Origin: Flavobacteriales bacterium
GTDB taxonomy: Bacteria > Bacteroidota > Bacteroidia > CAIKAF01
DNA length: 64,000 nt
Reading direction: 5' to 3'
NCBI GenBank assembly: GCA_022402535.1
Contig: JAKRSD010000020.1
Coordinates: forward strand, 523,333-587,332
This document shows, piece by piece, positions 50,819-60,670 of this stretch. Position numbers and translations under genes: made by a program. The notes beneath the pieces were generated by a model, which was given only the letters and a program-made list of their open reading frames with translations, searched no databases and was not told where the DNA came from. Position 1 is the stretch's first letter, and each line of letters starts with the position of its first letter.

Positions 50819-52168
50819 TTAGTTATTTTTTTTCCAAAACTCAGCGTAATCGGTTTCCACATCATTCACGGTCACCTTATCGCGGAGCAGAGTTAACACT
50901 TTTTGCTCAATTATAAAAGAGCGGATCTTATTATATTCATTATCGTTTTCTAACACATTGAAAACGATTTTTTTAAGACGGTCTTCATCATCGGCCGGCA
51001 TGCCCATTTCGGCCAGTTTTCCTACCACCATGCTGCGCGCATTGGCATAAATTTCTTCTTCTGATGCGCTGATCTGGTTTTCTTCTGCAAGTACCATGCG
51101 GATTACTTCCCAACGGATACCGTCGCGGTTTTTTTCCATGTGCTCGTCGGCAGCTTCTGGACCCGTGATGTTTTTATCGGCGGTCATTACCCAACGCTTC
51201 AGGAACTTTTCTGGAAGATCGAAATGTACATTTTTTAAAATGGCAGCACGGATATCGTTGAGCAAACGTACATCGCTTTCGCTCTGTGCATCGCGGCTGA
51301 GGATGTTTACCATTTCGGCACGGAATTCTTCTTCGTTGCTCACTTTTCCTACACCCAGTAAACGGTCAAAAAAGTCATTGTCCAAATCGGCCGGCTCAAT
51401 GCGGTTGATTTTGCCTATTTTGAAAATAAAATCGGCACCCAGATTAGCCGCTTCTTCTTCTGTGATTCCCAAATAAACAGAGGTTTTGGACGCATCGTTA
51501 AAAACGCCGGTGGGATGAAGTTTTATTTCATCATCTGTTTTGGCCCCCAGCAGCAGGTTTTTCGAGTCTTCGTTTTCTATACGGTCGAAAATGAAAAAGG
51601 TCTGCTTGCGGAAACCATCTTCTTTAGGATTTCCCTCGGCATCGGTTTCAATAAACTCACCCGAAATCATATCACCTGCTTCAATGGCTTCTGCTTCTCC
51701 TTCTTTTCCGTAGCGCAGACGAAGGTTTTCAATATTGTCATTCAACGTTTTTTCATCCACTTTGATAAGCGATCGGGTAAATGAACCCAAATCAGCCGGG
51801 TTTACCTGAATGTTGGGAACCAGACCTAAATCATAATGAAAGTTGAATTCTTCAGCGGTTTCTAAATCAATAGGTTTCTGGCGCTCTTCAGAGATGAGGG
51901 GTTCGCCCAGAAAGCGGATATTGTTATCGCGGATAAAATCAAAAAGCGCTTTGTTCGTGATTTTGTTTAATTCGTCGGCCAACACGGATTTGCCGTATTT
52001 TTTCTTTACCAGGGCCATTGGTACCATGCCGGGACGAAAACCGGGCATACTGATGGTTTTGCCAATTTTTTTAATGGCACTGTCAACCGGTTCTTTCAGG
52101 TCATTGGAATGAATGGATACGGTGATTACCGCATTCAGTGAATCGATGTTTTCTTGTGTTACGTTCAT
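50819..52168 (-). CDS. tig: Trigger factor
   Basis: 449 residues. The ribosome-binding N-terminal domain contains [27 protein letters not shown], the family's signature near residue 40-60. A PPIase-like central part ([17 protein letters not shown]) and a long helical C-terminal chaperone domain follow. It binds nascent chains at the ribosome exit. It heads the tig-clpP-clpX cluster. Nothing recognisable lies in 52169-52313 beyond its upstream region. Confidence 0.92.
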   Translation of the reverse strand: MNVTQENIDSLNAVITVSIHSNDLKEPVDSAIKKIGKTISMPGFRPGMVPMALVKKKYGKSVLADELNKITNKALFDFIRDNNIRFLGEPLISEERQKPIDLETAEEFNFHYDLGLVPNIQVNPADLGSFTRSLIKVDEKTLNDNIENLRLRYGKEGEAEAIEAGDMISGEFIETDAEGNPKEDGFRKQTFFIFDRIENEDSKNLLLGAKTDDEIKLHPTGVFNDASKTSVYLGITEEEAANLGADFIFKIGKINRIEPADLDNDFFDRLLGVGKVSNEEEFRAEMVNILSRDAQSESDVRLLNDIRAAILKNVHFDLPEKFLKRWVMTADKNITGPEAADEHMEKNRDGIRWEVIRMVLAEENQISASEEEIYANARSMVVGKLAEMGMPADDEDRLKKIVFNVLENDNEYNKIRSFIIEQKVLTLLRDKVTVNDVETDYAEFWKKNN

Positions 52169-52313
52169 GTCTTGAATCCGAAAAATTATAAATCTAAAAA
52201 ATCAAATATCGGGCAACTTGAAACTCCCGGGGCAGTTTTCGGAAACAATGTCAGCAAAACTGACTATTTGTGTCGTAAGCCTGGGGAATTATGCATGTGC
52301 TCCCGGGTTTATT

Positions 52314-52344
52314 AAAAAAAGGGAAGTTTTTAGTTCTTCCCTTT
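52314..52344 (-). terminator. Terminator of tRNA-Leu
   Basis: On the minus strand AAAGGGAAG pairs with CTTCCCTTT, followed by a run of Ts (52320-52314), 10 nt after the tRNA 3' end. Confidence 0.8.
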
Positions 52345-52353
52345 AATTTTTAG

Positions 52354-52435
52354 TGCGGGCGGAGGGACTCGAACCCACACACCTTGCGGCACCAGATCCT
52401 AAGTCTGGCACGTCTACCAATTTCGCCACGCCCGC
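52354..52435 (-). tRNA. tRNA-Leu (UAG anticodon)
   Basis: Acceptor strands GCGGGCG and CGCCCGC pair perfectly, with A as discriminator. The D arm contains AAATTGGTAGAC, the anticodon stem CCAGA/TCTGG encloses CTTAGGA with anticodon TAG, a long variable arm (TGCCGCAAGGTGTG) marks a class II tRNA, and the T loop is GGTTCGAGTCC. It reads CUA-type leucine codons. CCA is not encoded. Confidence 0.95.
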
Positions 52436-52483
52436 AGGTTAAAAAGAACGCTTTTCAGAAAAGCCCTTCTGAAAAAAGGAACG

Positions 52484-52514
52484 CAAAAGTAGGGTTTGTT
52501 TTATGCTTTGCAAA
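52484..52514 (-). promoter_or_regulatory. Promoter of tRNA-Leu
   Basis: Minus strand: TTTG at 52514-52511, 19 nt, TACTTTTG at 52491-52484, a full consensus. The tRNA begins about 40 nt downstream. Confidence 0.75.
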
Positions 52515-52588
52515 ATTTATGTGCAAATTAATGATGATAATACGTCGGAGTTTAAGAAGAAGGCTTTTCGGATAAAAAATTTAGATAT

Positions 52589-52624
52589 AAAAAAAACATC
52601 CTGTTCACGGGCGTGAACAGGATG
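52589..52624 (-). terminator. Terminator of the efflux operon
   Basis: CATCCTGTTCAC at 52597-52608 and GTGAACAGGATG at 52613-52624 pair perfectly; the minus-strand T-run (52596-52589) follows. It is 150 nt past the RND gene stop. Confidence 0.8.
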
Positions 52625-52643
52625 CTAACCCTAAAAACCAACT

Positions 52644-52715
52644 ATGAAAATTAACCAAGTCAAAGTTAAAGAACTTCGGAGGAAACTTCCAAATATTTTT
52701 ACCTCTTTTTTTTAA
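52644..52715 (+). CDS. Possible 23-residue peptide ORF
   Basis: ATG-initiated frame with sequence MKINQVKVKELRRKLPNIF and a short Phe-rich end, following an A/C-rich lead (CTAACCCTAAAAACCAACT) of the kind often seen before well-expressed Bacteroidota genes. It is basic and has no homologue I recognise. Weak: no consensus promoter on this strand. Confidence 0.2.
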   Translation: MKINQVKVKELRRKLPNIFTSFF

Positions 52716-52774
52716 AAAGCTTGATTTTTTTCTTCTGAAATGATTTAATTATCACAAAAACAGGCATATAAAAT

Positions 52775-55700
52775 TTAGATAAATTTTTTCAATCCTGAAA
52801 TGAAGCGCACAAGTTTGTCGCTTAGCAAATACATGACAGGCACCAATACCAAGGTAAGGAAGGTGGCAAACACCAGTCCGAAGATTACCGTCCATGACAT
52901 CGGTCCCCAGAATGCCGTACTTTCTCCACCCACATATATGTTGGGGTCTCCCGTGTTCAGCAAACTGATAAAATCAATATTTAAACCGATGGCAAGCGGA
53001 ATCAATCCCAATACGGTAGTGATGGCTGTTAGAAGTACCGGTCTCAATCTTACGGCTCCGGCATCGACCATCGTTGCCTGTAAATCCTGAAAACTCAAAT
53101 ATTCATCTTCGGTAAGTCCGAGTTCTTCTCGTTTTCTTTGGCGTAGCAGGTTGGTATAATCAATCAACACAATGGCATTGTTAACCACCACACCCGCCAG
53201 GGAAATGATACCGATACCGCACATCAGAATCACAAAATCCATATTAAACATCCAGAACCCGAGGAACACCCCGATGGTGCTGAACAACACGGAGAACATG
53301 ATGATAAAAGGACTGACCACCGAATTGAACTGACTCACGATAATCAAAAAGATTAAAAATATGGCAATCAACAACGCTTTAATCATAAAGTCGAGCGATT
53401 GCCCCTGTTCTTCCTGTTCTCCGGTGAATTTAAACGTATAGCCTTCCGGCATAGGGAAACCGGATAATAATTCTTTGTATTGTGCCACAATTTCGTTGGC
53501 ATTGGCTCCTTCGTTCACATTAGAGTAAATAGATATAACCCTGTCCATGTCTTTTCTTCTCACCGAGCCAAACGAAGAGGTGTATTCAATCTTAGCAACG
53601 GCAGAAACCGGCACCTGCGAAATTTGTCCGTTCGATGGATTTCGGAAAGTAACCCGCATATTCATGAGTTTATCCACCTGATAACGGTCTTCTTTTCTGA
53701 GTCTCAATTGAATTTTGAAGTCGTCTTCCCCTTGTTTGAATTTGCTTACTTCCTTTCCAAATAGAGCCGTGCGCAGCACCATTGCAATGCTGTAAGTAGA
53801 TACGCCATAACGGCGGGCTGCCTCATTATCCACTATTACGGTAATTTCGGGTTTACCGGGTTCCAGGTCAGTTTTCAGTTTATCCACACCCGGAATATTG
53901 GCGCTTTCCATTTTTTCCAAAATTCTTCCGGAAACAGCAATGAGAGTATCGTAGTTTTCGCCTGAAACTTCCACATTGATGGGCTTACCCACCGGGGGAC
54001 CATCACGATTTTTTTCAACCGAAATAATAGCTTCGGGCACACCTTGAACCGCTTCACGAATATCTTCCATCACCACGGCCGTGGAAACATCCGAAATGTC
54101 TACACGGTCTTCATATTCCAGAAAAGATACCGTAATACGGGCTTTATGGGGAGAAGCACCCATCTGTACTTCGCCGCCACCGGGGTCCGATGTACCTTCG
54201 CCCACCTGAGCAATTACGGTTTCTACAATGTTTCGATTAGGTTCAACCGCTTTTTTAACCCGGGCTTCCAGTTCGCGTGTAATTTTATCCGTAGTCTGAA
54301 TATCCGTTCCCAGAGGTGTTTCAATAAATACGTTTACGTATTTGGGCTCTGTATCAGGAAAGAAGAGCACCGTTGGATTGCTGCCGAAATAACCGCCGGT
54401 TACAAAGACCAACAGAAACAAGATGCCGCCCACCAATGCATAAGGCCGCCATTTGGAAAGGGACCATAATAAAAAGCGGCGATAGGCATTTTCAAGTTTA
54501 GGTACGGCTACATATTGAAAATACTCTGCTGCAGGTAAAATCAAAAAGCGATATACGATTCCCAGCAGAGCAAGCGAAATGATAAGACTCCCCAGCGGTT
54601 TTATGATAAACACAAATGCCACACCGATTAAAAGAAAAATGATAATGTTTCGCCAAAACTTTTTGATGGGACTTCTATAGCCTTTTTCATCCAGTTTTAT
54701 GAAATTGGCGGTAAGCACGGGGTTAACCACAAGACCCACAAACAACGATGCCGAAAGGGTGATGATAAGGGTAATGGGCAGGTATTTCATGAACTCGCCC
54801 ATAATGCTGTCCCAAAACAATAAAGGCATAAAGGCGGCCAATGTGGTGGCTGTGGAGGCAATAATGGGAATAGCCACTTCGCCCACCCCATATTTTGAGG
54901 CGTCTTTTTTGGATTTTCCTTCGGAATAAAGGCGATAGATGTTTTCTACCACCACGATTCCATTGTCTACCAACATCCCCAAGGCCAGAATGAGGGAGAA
55001 GAGGACCATCATATTCAGGGTCGTACCCATCATGCCCAACACCCAGATTCCTAAAATCATGGAAAGCGGAATGGCCACTCCCACAAAAAGAGAGTTTCTT
55101 AATCCGAGGAAAAATAAGAGTACCATGACCACCAGAATCACCCCTGAAATGATGCTGTTTTCCAGGTTTGCCACCGTGCTTCGGGTTTGCAGCGACTGGT
55201 CATTGGTAATAACCACGCTCATGTCTTTAGGCAGTTTTACCTTTTTGGCGTGTTCTAAAAATGCTTTTACGTTATCGGCTCCGTTAATCAGGTTTTCGCC
55301 GGATTTTTTCTTTACATCGAGCATCACCACAGGATTACCGTCCATACGGGCATAACTGGTGGGCTCTACAGGACCGAAAGTTACTTTGGCGATATCCCTT
55401 AGAAATACAATACGTTGTTGTTCATCTTTTACGATTACATTTTCGATTTGCGAAGGCGAAGTAAATTCTCCATCTACCCGTAAGGTTCTGCGATTCATTC
55501 CGTCGCCCTGAATGGTAAGCACATCACCGGCAGACACCGAAAGATTTTCTGTTTTAATGGCATTTTCAATGTCGGAAAATGTAATTTTCATGCTCTCCAT
55601 CTGCATGAGGTCTACACTGATTTCTACTTCTTTTTCCAACAGACCGCGAATGTCCACGGCACTGATTTCCTGAAATTTTTCCAGTTCTTCCTGAATGTAT

Positions 55701-56206
55701 TCGGCGTATTCTTTAAACTCGTCGTAAGAATAATTTCCGCTTAGATTGATGTTCATGATCGGAAACTCCGAAAAGTCGAGTTCAAACACATTAGGCTCAG
55801 TGGGTAAGTCCTGTGGCAATTCAGATTTGGCTTTATCCACTTTATCTTTCACTTCCTGCAGCGCCACTTTGGGGTCCACATCCGAATTGAATTCAATAAT
55901 GATGGTGGAATAATCCTGTATGGAGGTGGATTTAAACTTCTTTACATTTTTCAGTGTTTTCAGCTCTTTTTCTATGGGCCGTGTTACCAGGTTTTCCATA
56001 TCAACCGGGGAGTTTCCCGGATAGGGCACACCAATGTAAATGGTAGGCTGAACAATTTCAGGAAAACTTTCGCGGGGCATGGAAAGATAAGCCAGCAATC
56101 CCATAACCGTGATGATAAATACCAGCACATAAACACTGGTTTTATTGTTAATGGCAAAGGAAGACAGCTTAAATTCCTTTTCTTTTATTTCTTTAAACTC
56201 GCTCAT
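52775..56206 (-). CDS. RND efflux pump inner-membrane subunit (AcrB/MdtB-like)
   Basis: 1143 residues, about 100 longer than AcrB. Twelve-helix RND layout with the porter domain start (YLSMPRESFPEIVQPTIYIGVPYPGNSP), and TM4-type ALGMLVDNGIVVVENIYR with the proton-relay Asp. The second half has FNMDFVILMCGIGIISLAGVVVNNAIVLIDYTN. An insertion at about 520-590 after the first membrane block carries two further hydrophobic helices (NIIIFLLIGVAFVFIIK, LIISLALLGIVYRFLIL). It exports drugs or metabolites with the adaptor and TolC-like proteins encoded upstream. Confidence 0.93.
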   Translation of the reverse strand: MSEFKEIKEKEFKLSSFAINNKTSVYVLVFIITVMGLLAYLSMPRESFPEIVQPTIYIGVPYPGNSPVDMENLVTRPIEKELKTLKNVKKFKSTSIQDYSTIIIEFNSDVDPKVALQEVKDKVDKAKSELPQDLPTEPNVFELDFSEFPIMNINLSGNYSYDEFKEYAEYIQEELEKFQEISAVDIRGLLEKEVEISVDLMQMESMKITFSDIENAIKTENLSVSAGDVLTIQGDGMNRRTLRVDGEFTSPSQIENVIVKDEQQRIVFLRDIAKVTFGPVEPTSYARMDGNPVVMLDVKKKSGENLINGADNVKAFLEHAKKVKLPKDMSVVITNDQSLQTRSTVANLENSIISGVILVVMVLLFFLGLRNSLFVGVAIPLSMILGIWVLGMMGTTLNMMVLFSLILALGMLVDNGIVVVENIYRLYSEGKSKKDASKYGVGEVAIPIIASTATTLAAFMPLLFWDSIMGEFMKYLPITLIITLSASLFVGLVVNPVLTANFIKLDEKGYRSPIKKFWRNIIIFLLIGVAFVFIIKPLGSLIISLALLGIVYRFLILPAAEYFQYVAVPKLENAYRRFLLWSLSKWRPYALVGGILFLLVFVTGGYFGSNPTVLFFPDTEPKYVNVFIETPLGTDIQTTDKITRELEARVKKAVEPNRNIVETVIAQVGEGTSDPGGGEVQMGASPHKARITVSFLEYEDRVDISDVSTAVVMEDIREAVQGVPEAIISVEKNRDGPPVGKPINVEVSGENYDTLIAVSGRILEKMESANIPGVDKLKTDLEPGKPEITVIVDNEAARRYGVSTYSIAMVLRTALFGKEVSKFKQGEDDFKIQLRLRKEDRYQVDKLMNMRVTFRNPSNGQISQVPVSAVAKIEYTSSFGSVRRKDMDRVISIYSNVNEGANANEIVAQYKELLSGFPMPEGYTFKFTGEQEEQGQSLDFMIKALLIAIFLIFLIIVSQFNSVVSPFIIMFSVLFSTIGVFLGFWMFNMDFVILMCGIGIISLAGVVVNNAIVLIDYTNLLRQRKREELGLTEDEYLSFQDLQATMVDAGAVRLRPVLLTAITTVLGLIPLAIGLNIDFISLLNTGDPNIYVGGESTAFWGPMSWTVIFGLVFATFLTLVLVPVMYLLSDKLVRFISGLKKFI

Positions 56207-56238
56207 ATTTTGCGGTTTTTCAATTTATGGGTTATGAA

Positions 56239-57384
56239 CTACGGATTGCTTCCGATAATATTTAATACGGTTCCTTCACTCACCGATTTTAGACCCTGGC
56301 TGATGATTTGCTCGGTGCCGTCTAAACCGGATAAGATTTCGGTATATCCTTGCGAAGATTCGCCGGTTTCAACAATGATTTTTTGGGCTTTTCCATCCAC
56401 GGCGGCATACACATACTTGATATTATTTTCAAAGCGGATGATATCCGTGGGCACAGAAACGGATTTTTTGTTTCTGTAGATTACGGCTTTTACCACCGCC
56501 AGCATGTTGGGTTTCAGATATTCTTTTTCTTTTTGACCCGTAGGATCTACAATCAGGTTGAAGGTTCGGTTGTTTACATCAATCACCTGACCTACCGAAC
56601 GTATTTTACCCGAAATGGTTTTTTCGGTGGCAGGCAGCGTAACGCCTACAGAATCCGCTTTTTTGAATTTGCCCACGAAACGCTCGGGAATGTCGGCCGT
56701 AATTTTAATTTCGCGGTTGTTTACCACCCGCATTACGGGCACTCCTGGTCCGGCCATTTCGCCGCTGTTCAGATAAATTTTATCCACCGTTCCCTGTATG
56801 GGTGAGCGAAGCGAAGCTTTATTGGCTTGGGCTTTCAGGCTTTCCATTTTTTTCTCCAGATTTTCTTTTTGGTTTTTGGCCTGAAGAAATTGAATTTCAG
56901 AACCGATTTTCTGGTCCCAAAGATTTTTTTGTTTTTCGAAAGTTACCGTAGCCAAATCCAACGCATTTTGAACCTCTTCCATACTTTTCTGAATCAGTTC
57001 CGAATCAAAGGTGGCCAATACCTGTCCTTTTGAAACTTCCTGTCCTTCTTTCACCATTATTTTGGTGATGCGGCCACCCACTTCAGAACCCATATTCAGG
57101 TTTTCTTCGGATGCGATTACTCCCTGGAATTCAGCAAATGTTTCGAAAATACCCGTACGGGGTGTGATTACTTTTACTTCGGTCGGTTTTTCGGCAGAAG
57201 TGGAATCGTTTGCCGTGCCCAACTCTTTTTCCAAGGCAGCAATAGCGGATTCAATTTTTGCTTTTTCAGATTTCAGCTTTTCCAGCTCTTTGCGCTTTGC
57301 CTCCGGATCTCCGGGTTTTCCTCCGCAGGCTGCTAAAATAGCGGCACTGATTACCCAAAGCAAAATACGTGATGAAAAATTCAT
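56239..57384 (-). CDS. RND periplasmic adaptor (membrane fusion) lipoprotein
   Basis: 381 residues from ATG 57384; an ATG seven codons earlier is possible. The signal peptide ends in a lipobox (AAILAACGGKP). A coiled-coil stretch (KRKELEKLKSEKAKIESAIAAL) precedes the usual adaptor order. The lipoyl half (GGRITKIMVKEGQEVSKGQVLATFD), helical hairpin, second lipoyl half (LRSPIQGTVDKIYLNSGEMAGPG) and beta-barrel domain are all present. It links the RND pump with the TolC-like channel. Confidence 0.92.
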   Translation of the reverse strand: MNFSSRILLWVISAAILAACGGKPGDPEAKRKELEKLKSEKAKIESAIAALEKELGTANDSTSAEKPTEVKVITPRTGIFETFAEFQGVIASEENLNMGSEVGGRITKIMVKEGQEVSKGQVLATFDSELIQKSMEEVQNALDLATVTFEKQKNLWDQKIGSEIQFLQAKNQKENLEKKMESLKAQANKASLRSPIQGTVDKIYLNSGEMAGPGVPVMRVVNNREIKITADIPERFVGKFKKADSVGVTLPATEKTISGKIRSVGQVIDVNNRTFNLIVDPTGQKEKEYLKPNMLAVVKAVIYRNKKSVSVPTDIIRFENNIKYVYAAVDGKAQKIIVETGESSQGYTEILSGLDGTEQIISQGLKSVSEGTVLNIIGSNP

Positions 57385-57417
57385 GGTGATTGTATTAATT
57401 GACATGTTTTAAAATTG

Positions 57418-58776
57418 TTATAACCGGTTAGTAATTAAATCAAATTCAAGTTTGTGTAACGATAGCGTATATAACGTGTTGTAATAAGCAGAAAGAGCCT
57501 GTAAATACTGCGATTCTGCATTGGTGAGCTCAAAACTGTTTATGAGTCCTTCCTGAAACTTAATGCGGTTTGTACTTCTGATTTTTTCTGCCAGCGCTAA
57601 ATTGCTGATATCGTTCTGAAGCGTTTCCCAGGTGTTTTTATAATTGGCAATTGTATTTTCATACTGGGCCTTTAGGCCTTCTTCCACCTGTGTTTTTTGA
57701 ATTTCTGTTTTTTTCCAGTCTAAACCGGCTTTTTTAAACGCAGAGTATCGGTTCAGCGATGAAAAAATAGGCACATTCAATGAAAACCCGACAATAGTTC
57801 CTCCATTGTAAAATGTATTGTTGTTGCCAAACAAAACGGGTTGCCTTTTATCATTACTGAAGCCGTTGTAACTATAGTTTGCAAAGGCTCTTAACGAGGG
57901 GAAGGATTTCGTCATTTCCAAATCGCGGTTCTGTTTGTTCAACATCACCAGACGCTCCATCAGGCGTACATTGATATTTTGTTTTACATCAAACTGTCCG
58001 CTTTGGGCATTCAGAATATAATCTTCAGCCGCGTCGCCTTTCAGTGTGCTAAAATCATCGGTAAGTTCTATGGGTTCATTCACCGGGTAGCCCATCTGAA
58101 GTTTGAGGCCTCTTTCGGCCATTTCGGCTTGGGTTCGGGTTTTAATCAGGGTGTTTTTGGTAATATCTACATTCAGTTTTATCTGTTCTCCGTCCAAATT
58201 TTCGCGGAATCCTTCTTTAATATAGGCGTCGGTCTCTTTTTTAACCTGCTCCAGATTGGTAATGGTGTTTTCTAACACCTTAATATTTTCTTTAAGAATG
58301 ATTACCTGATAATAGGCTTGTGTAACGGCCTGCTTCACTTTTAGCTCCTCGTTTTTCTGCTGATCGGCAGAGTATAACTTAAAAGTTTGTCCCGCTTTAA
58401 TGCCCATGATATAACTACCATCCAACAGGGTCATGGAACCGGATACTCCTGCAGAAAATGTAGTCGGGGGCGAGGCTTCTAACTGTACAAATTCGCCTGA
58501 ACCCGGATTTTGGAAGTCGGGAAGCAGAAATACCTGAGGCTGCACGTTGAAGTTATAGCCCAACGAACCACTGATTTGTGGAAGACCGTAACTGAGTGCC
58601 TGCGTGTATTGTGTCTTTGAAATTTCGTAATCTTTTTGGGCAATTTTTACTGCCGGATTGTTTTGAGCAGCATAACTGCGGGCAGCCTCCAGCGAAAAGC
58701 TCTTTTGGGAGTATCCGGCAACGGCCACAAAAACGGCCACTAAAGTGGAAATTACCTTTAAACAGATGGTTTTCAT
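57418..58776 (-). CDS. TolC-family outer-membrane efflux protein
   Basis: 452 residues from ATG 58776; the longer frame overlaps tetR. The signal peptide (LVAVFVAVAGYSQ) is followed by two outer-membrane-efflux repeats: SLEAARSYAAQNNPAVKIAQKDYEISKTQYTQA and, in the second half, NVRLMERLVMLNKQNRDLEMTKSFPSL. The C-terminal repeat has LINSFELTNAESQYLQALSAYYNTLY. It is the trimeric exit duct of the tripartite pump. Confidence 0.93.
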   Translation of the reverse strand: MKTICLKVISTLVAVFVAVAGYSQKSFSLEAARSYAAQNNPAVKIAQKDYEISKTQYTQALSYGLPQISGSLGYNFNVQPQVFLLPDFQNPGSGEFVQLEASPPTTFSAGVSGSMTLLDGSYIMGIKAGQTFKLYSADQQKNEELKVKQAVTQAYYQVIILKENIKVLENTITNLEQVKKETDAYIKEGFRENLDGEQIKLNVDITKNTLIKTRTQAEMAERGLKLQMGYPVNEPIELTDDFSTLKGDAAEDYILNAQSGQFDVKQNINVRLMERLVMLNKQNRDLEMTKSFPSLRAFANYSYNGFSNDKRQPVLFGNNNTFYNGGTIVGFSLNVPIFSSLNRYSAFKKAGLDWKKTEIQKTQVEEGLKAQYENTIANYKNTWETLQNDISNLALAEKIRSTNRIKFQEGLINSFELTNAESQYLQALSAYYNTLYTLSLHKLEFDLITNRL

Positions 58777-58780
58777 ATAT

Positions 58781-59395
58781 TTATTTTGATTCACTTGTAA
58801 ATATTTGGTTAATGTATTCTTTGCCTTTTTCGTTGCAGACTCCACTCACGTGGTAGATAAAAAACTCACGGTAAATTTGTTCAAACGAATAGGCCGAATC
58901 TTGAAACAGATTTCCGCCAATGATGGAGTTTATGGATTGGGCATAAATTTTTGAAATCAGTTCCACATTCATGCAGCTTCTGTAAAAACCTTCTTTAATG
59001 CCTCTTTCCAGATTTTCCTGAATTTTTTGAGCCACCAATTGGGTTTGAAATTGTTCTATCTGCTTCATGGAAGCCGGATAAAATTTTGCCAGATCGTATA
59101 TGAGTGCGGGCTGTATTTCGCGAAAGGTATTCAGCACCACTTTCGAGATGGAATAATATTCATCTATTGCATTTTCGGCCTTATTTTTTATGGCTTCCAC
59201 ATCGGCTACGTGTTTGTTCAAAAATGTGGCTACAATATGATTTACAATATCGGTTTTGTTGCTAAAAAATGTGTAGAGCGTTTTTTTGGATATGCCGGCT
59301 TCTTTGGCAATATCATCCATGGTAATGCTTTTCAATCCGTACTTTTTGAAAAGCTCGGTTGCGCACAAAAGTATCCGTTGATCCTTTTCTTCCAT
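58781..59395 (-). CDS. TetR-family regulator of the efflux operon
   Basis: 204 residues from ATG 59393-59395; the longer frame runs through the promoter. The N-terminal helix-turn-helix is ITMDDIAKEAGISKKTLYTFFSNKTDIV. The C-terminal ligand domain is helical (FREIQPALIYDLAKFYPASM, YAQSINSIIGGNLFQDSAYSFEQIYREFF). It is the first gene of tetR-tolC-mfp-RND, four bases before tolC. A symmetric sequence across its promoter suggests autorepression. Confidence 0.9.
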   Translation of the reverse strand: MEEKDQRILLCATELFKKYGLKSITMDDIAKEAGISKKTLYTFFSNKTDIVNHIVATFLNKHVADVEAIKNKAENAIDEYYSISKVVLNTFREIQPALIYDLAKFYPASMKQIEQFQTQLVAQKIQENLERGIKEGFYRSCMNVELISKIYAQSINSIIGGNLFQDSAYSFEQIYREFFIYHVSGVCNEKGKEYINQIFTSESK

Positions 59396-59400
59396 GCCGG

Positions 59401-59435
59401 CAAAGGTATAAACTTGGAAACGTTTTTTACACAAA
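59401..59435 (-). promoter_or_regulatory. Promoter of the efflux operon, predicted leaderless
   Basis: Minus strand: TTTG at 59435-59432, 23 nt, TACCTTTG at 59408-59401, then five bases to ATG 59395. Confidence 0.6.
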
Positions 59436-59443
59436 ATGTTTCC
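59416..59443. promoter_or_regulatory. Candidate TetR operator
   Basis: GGAAAC at 59416-59421 and GTTTCC at 59438-59443 form an inverted repeat with a 16-nt spacer spanning the -33 region of the tetR promoter, the right place for autorepression. Confidence 0.45.
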
Positions 59444-59692
59444 TGTGTGTATTTATATTTTTAAATATCACAAAATCAATGAAATAAAATAAACAATGGA
59501 AAGGCAAACTTCTTACAAACCCATTATTTTGACGATAAATGACATACATTCAAATGCAGAAACTTGTATTTAGTCGAAATACGAAAAGTTTAAACTATTT
59601 TGAGCATGATTTATACTTTAAACAGCCCTATAGTGTTGCTTTTTGAGGGTTTCGTACATTCATATCCGATAGAATATTACTTTCGTAACTCC

Positions 59693-60664
59693 ATGTCAAA
59701 AATTAAGTACACATATAATCCCAAAACGCTTCAATACGAGCCGGCCAAACCTACCGTTGCTGAAAGATTGAAGCGGGTGGCATGGACTTTGGCCACAGGA
59801 CTCGCCTTTTCGGCTGTGGTGATTGCTATTGCCTGGCAGTTTTTTCGGTCACCCCAACAGGTAAAAGAAAGCCGCGAAATAGAAGTACTCAGGCTGAATT
59901 ACGAGATCATGGAAAAGCGCATGGAGTTGGCGGAAGCGGTGTTGGAAGATTTGACCCGAAGGGACAATGATGTGTATCGTGCCGTTTTTGAAGCCGAACC
60001 CATTCCGGAAGACGTAAGAAAAGCCGGTGTTGGCGGTACAGATCGATACCGACAGTTTGAAGGATATAATAACTCCGAACTTTTGAAGCGAACCACCGAG
60101 CGGCTAGATCAGCTTTCCAGAAGGCTGGTGGTGCAATCTAAATCGTACGACCAACTTTTTGATATGGCCCGGCGCAAAGAAGATCTTTTGTTAGCCATGC
60201 CCGCCATTATGCCCATGAAAGTATCCAACCCAGAGCAGATTGCTTCAGGTTTTGGTTACCGTATACACCCGGTTTTTAAAACGGCCCGTTTTCATGCGGG
60301 GGTAGATTTTACGGCGCCCATCGGTACACCCATTTATGCCACCGGAAACGGCGTGGTGGAAAGGTCTGATGCCGAATCCAGCGGATACGGTCTCCATGTG
60401 CGCATTAATCATGGGTTCGGATTTACAACACTATATGCCCACATGTCTAAAATTCTGGTAAATCCCGGTCAGAAAGTTACCCGTGGACAAATCATCGGCT
60501 TATCCGGGAATACGGGTTTGAGCACCGGCCCGCATTGTCATTACGAAGTCCATAAAAACGGCGAACCCGTAAATCCTGTTTCGTATTTTATTGCCAACAT
60601 CAGCCCCGAAGAATATTCGCGCATCGTGCGAATTGCGGCTAATCCTTCTCAGACGTTCGATTAA
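59693..60664 (+). CDS. M23 family peptidoglycan endopeptidase
   Basis: 323 residues from ATG 59693. A short cytoplasmic start with YNPKTLQYEPAK, one helix (LATGLAFSAVVIAIAWQFF), a coiled coil (REIEVLRLNYEIMEKRMELAEAVLEDL) and a C-terminal LytM domain are seen. The zinc site is built from His in ARFHAGVDFTAP with its Asp, and His in TGPHCHYEVHKNG. FGYRIHPVF and LYAHMSKI are also typical. It should cut peptide cross-links in the cell wall. A -7-like TACTTTCG lies at 59678-59685. Confidence 0.92.
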   Translation: MSKIKYTYNPKTLQYEPAKPTVAERLKRVAWTLATGLAFSAVVIAIAWQFFRSPQQVKESREIEVLRLNYEIMEKRMELAEAVLEDLTRRDNDVYRAVFEAEPIPEDVRKAGVGGTDRYRQFEGYNNSELLKRTTERLDQLSRRLVVQSKSYDQLFDMARRKEDLLLAMPAIMPMKVSNPEQIASGFGYRIHPVFKTARFHAGVDFTAPIGTPIYATGNGVVERSDAESSGYGLHVRINHGFGFTTLYAHMSKILVNPGQKVTRGQIIGLSGNTGLSTGPHCHYEVHKNGEPVNPVSYFIANISPEEYSRIVRIAANPSQTFD

Positions 60665-60670
60665 TTTTTG

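Noticed and set aside
58777..58845. Longer N-terminus for the TolC-like protein
   Set aside because: It overlaps tetR coding sequence and would hide the signal peptide that begins at ATG 58776.
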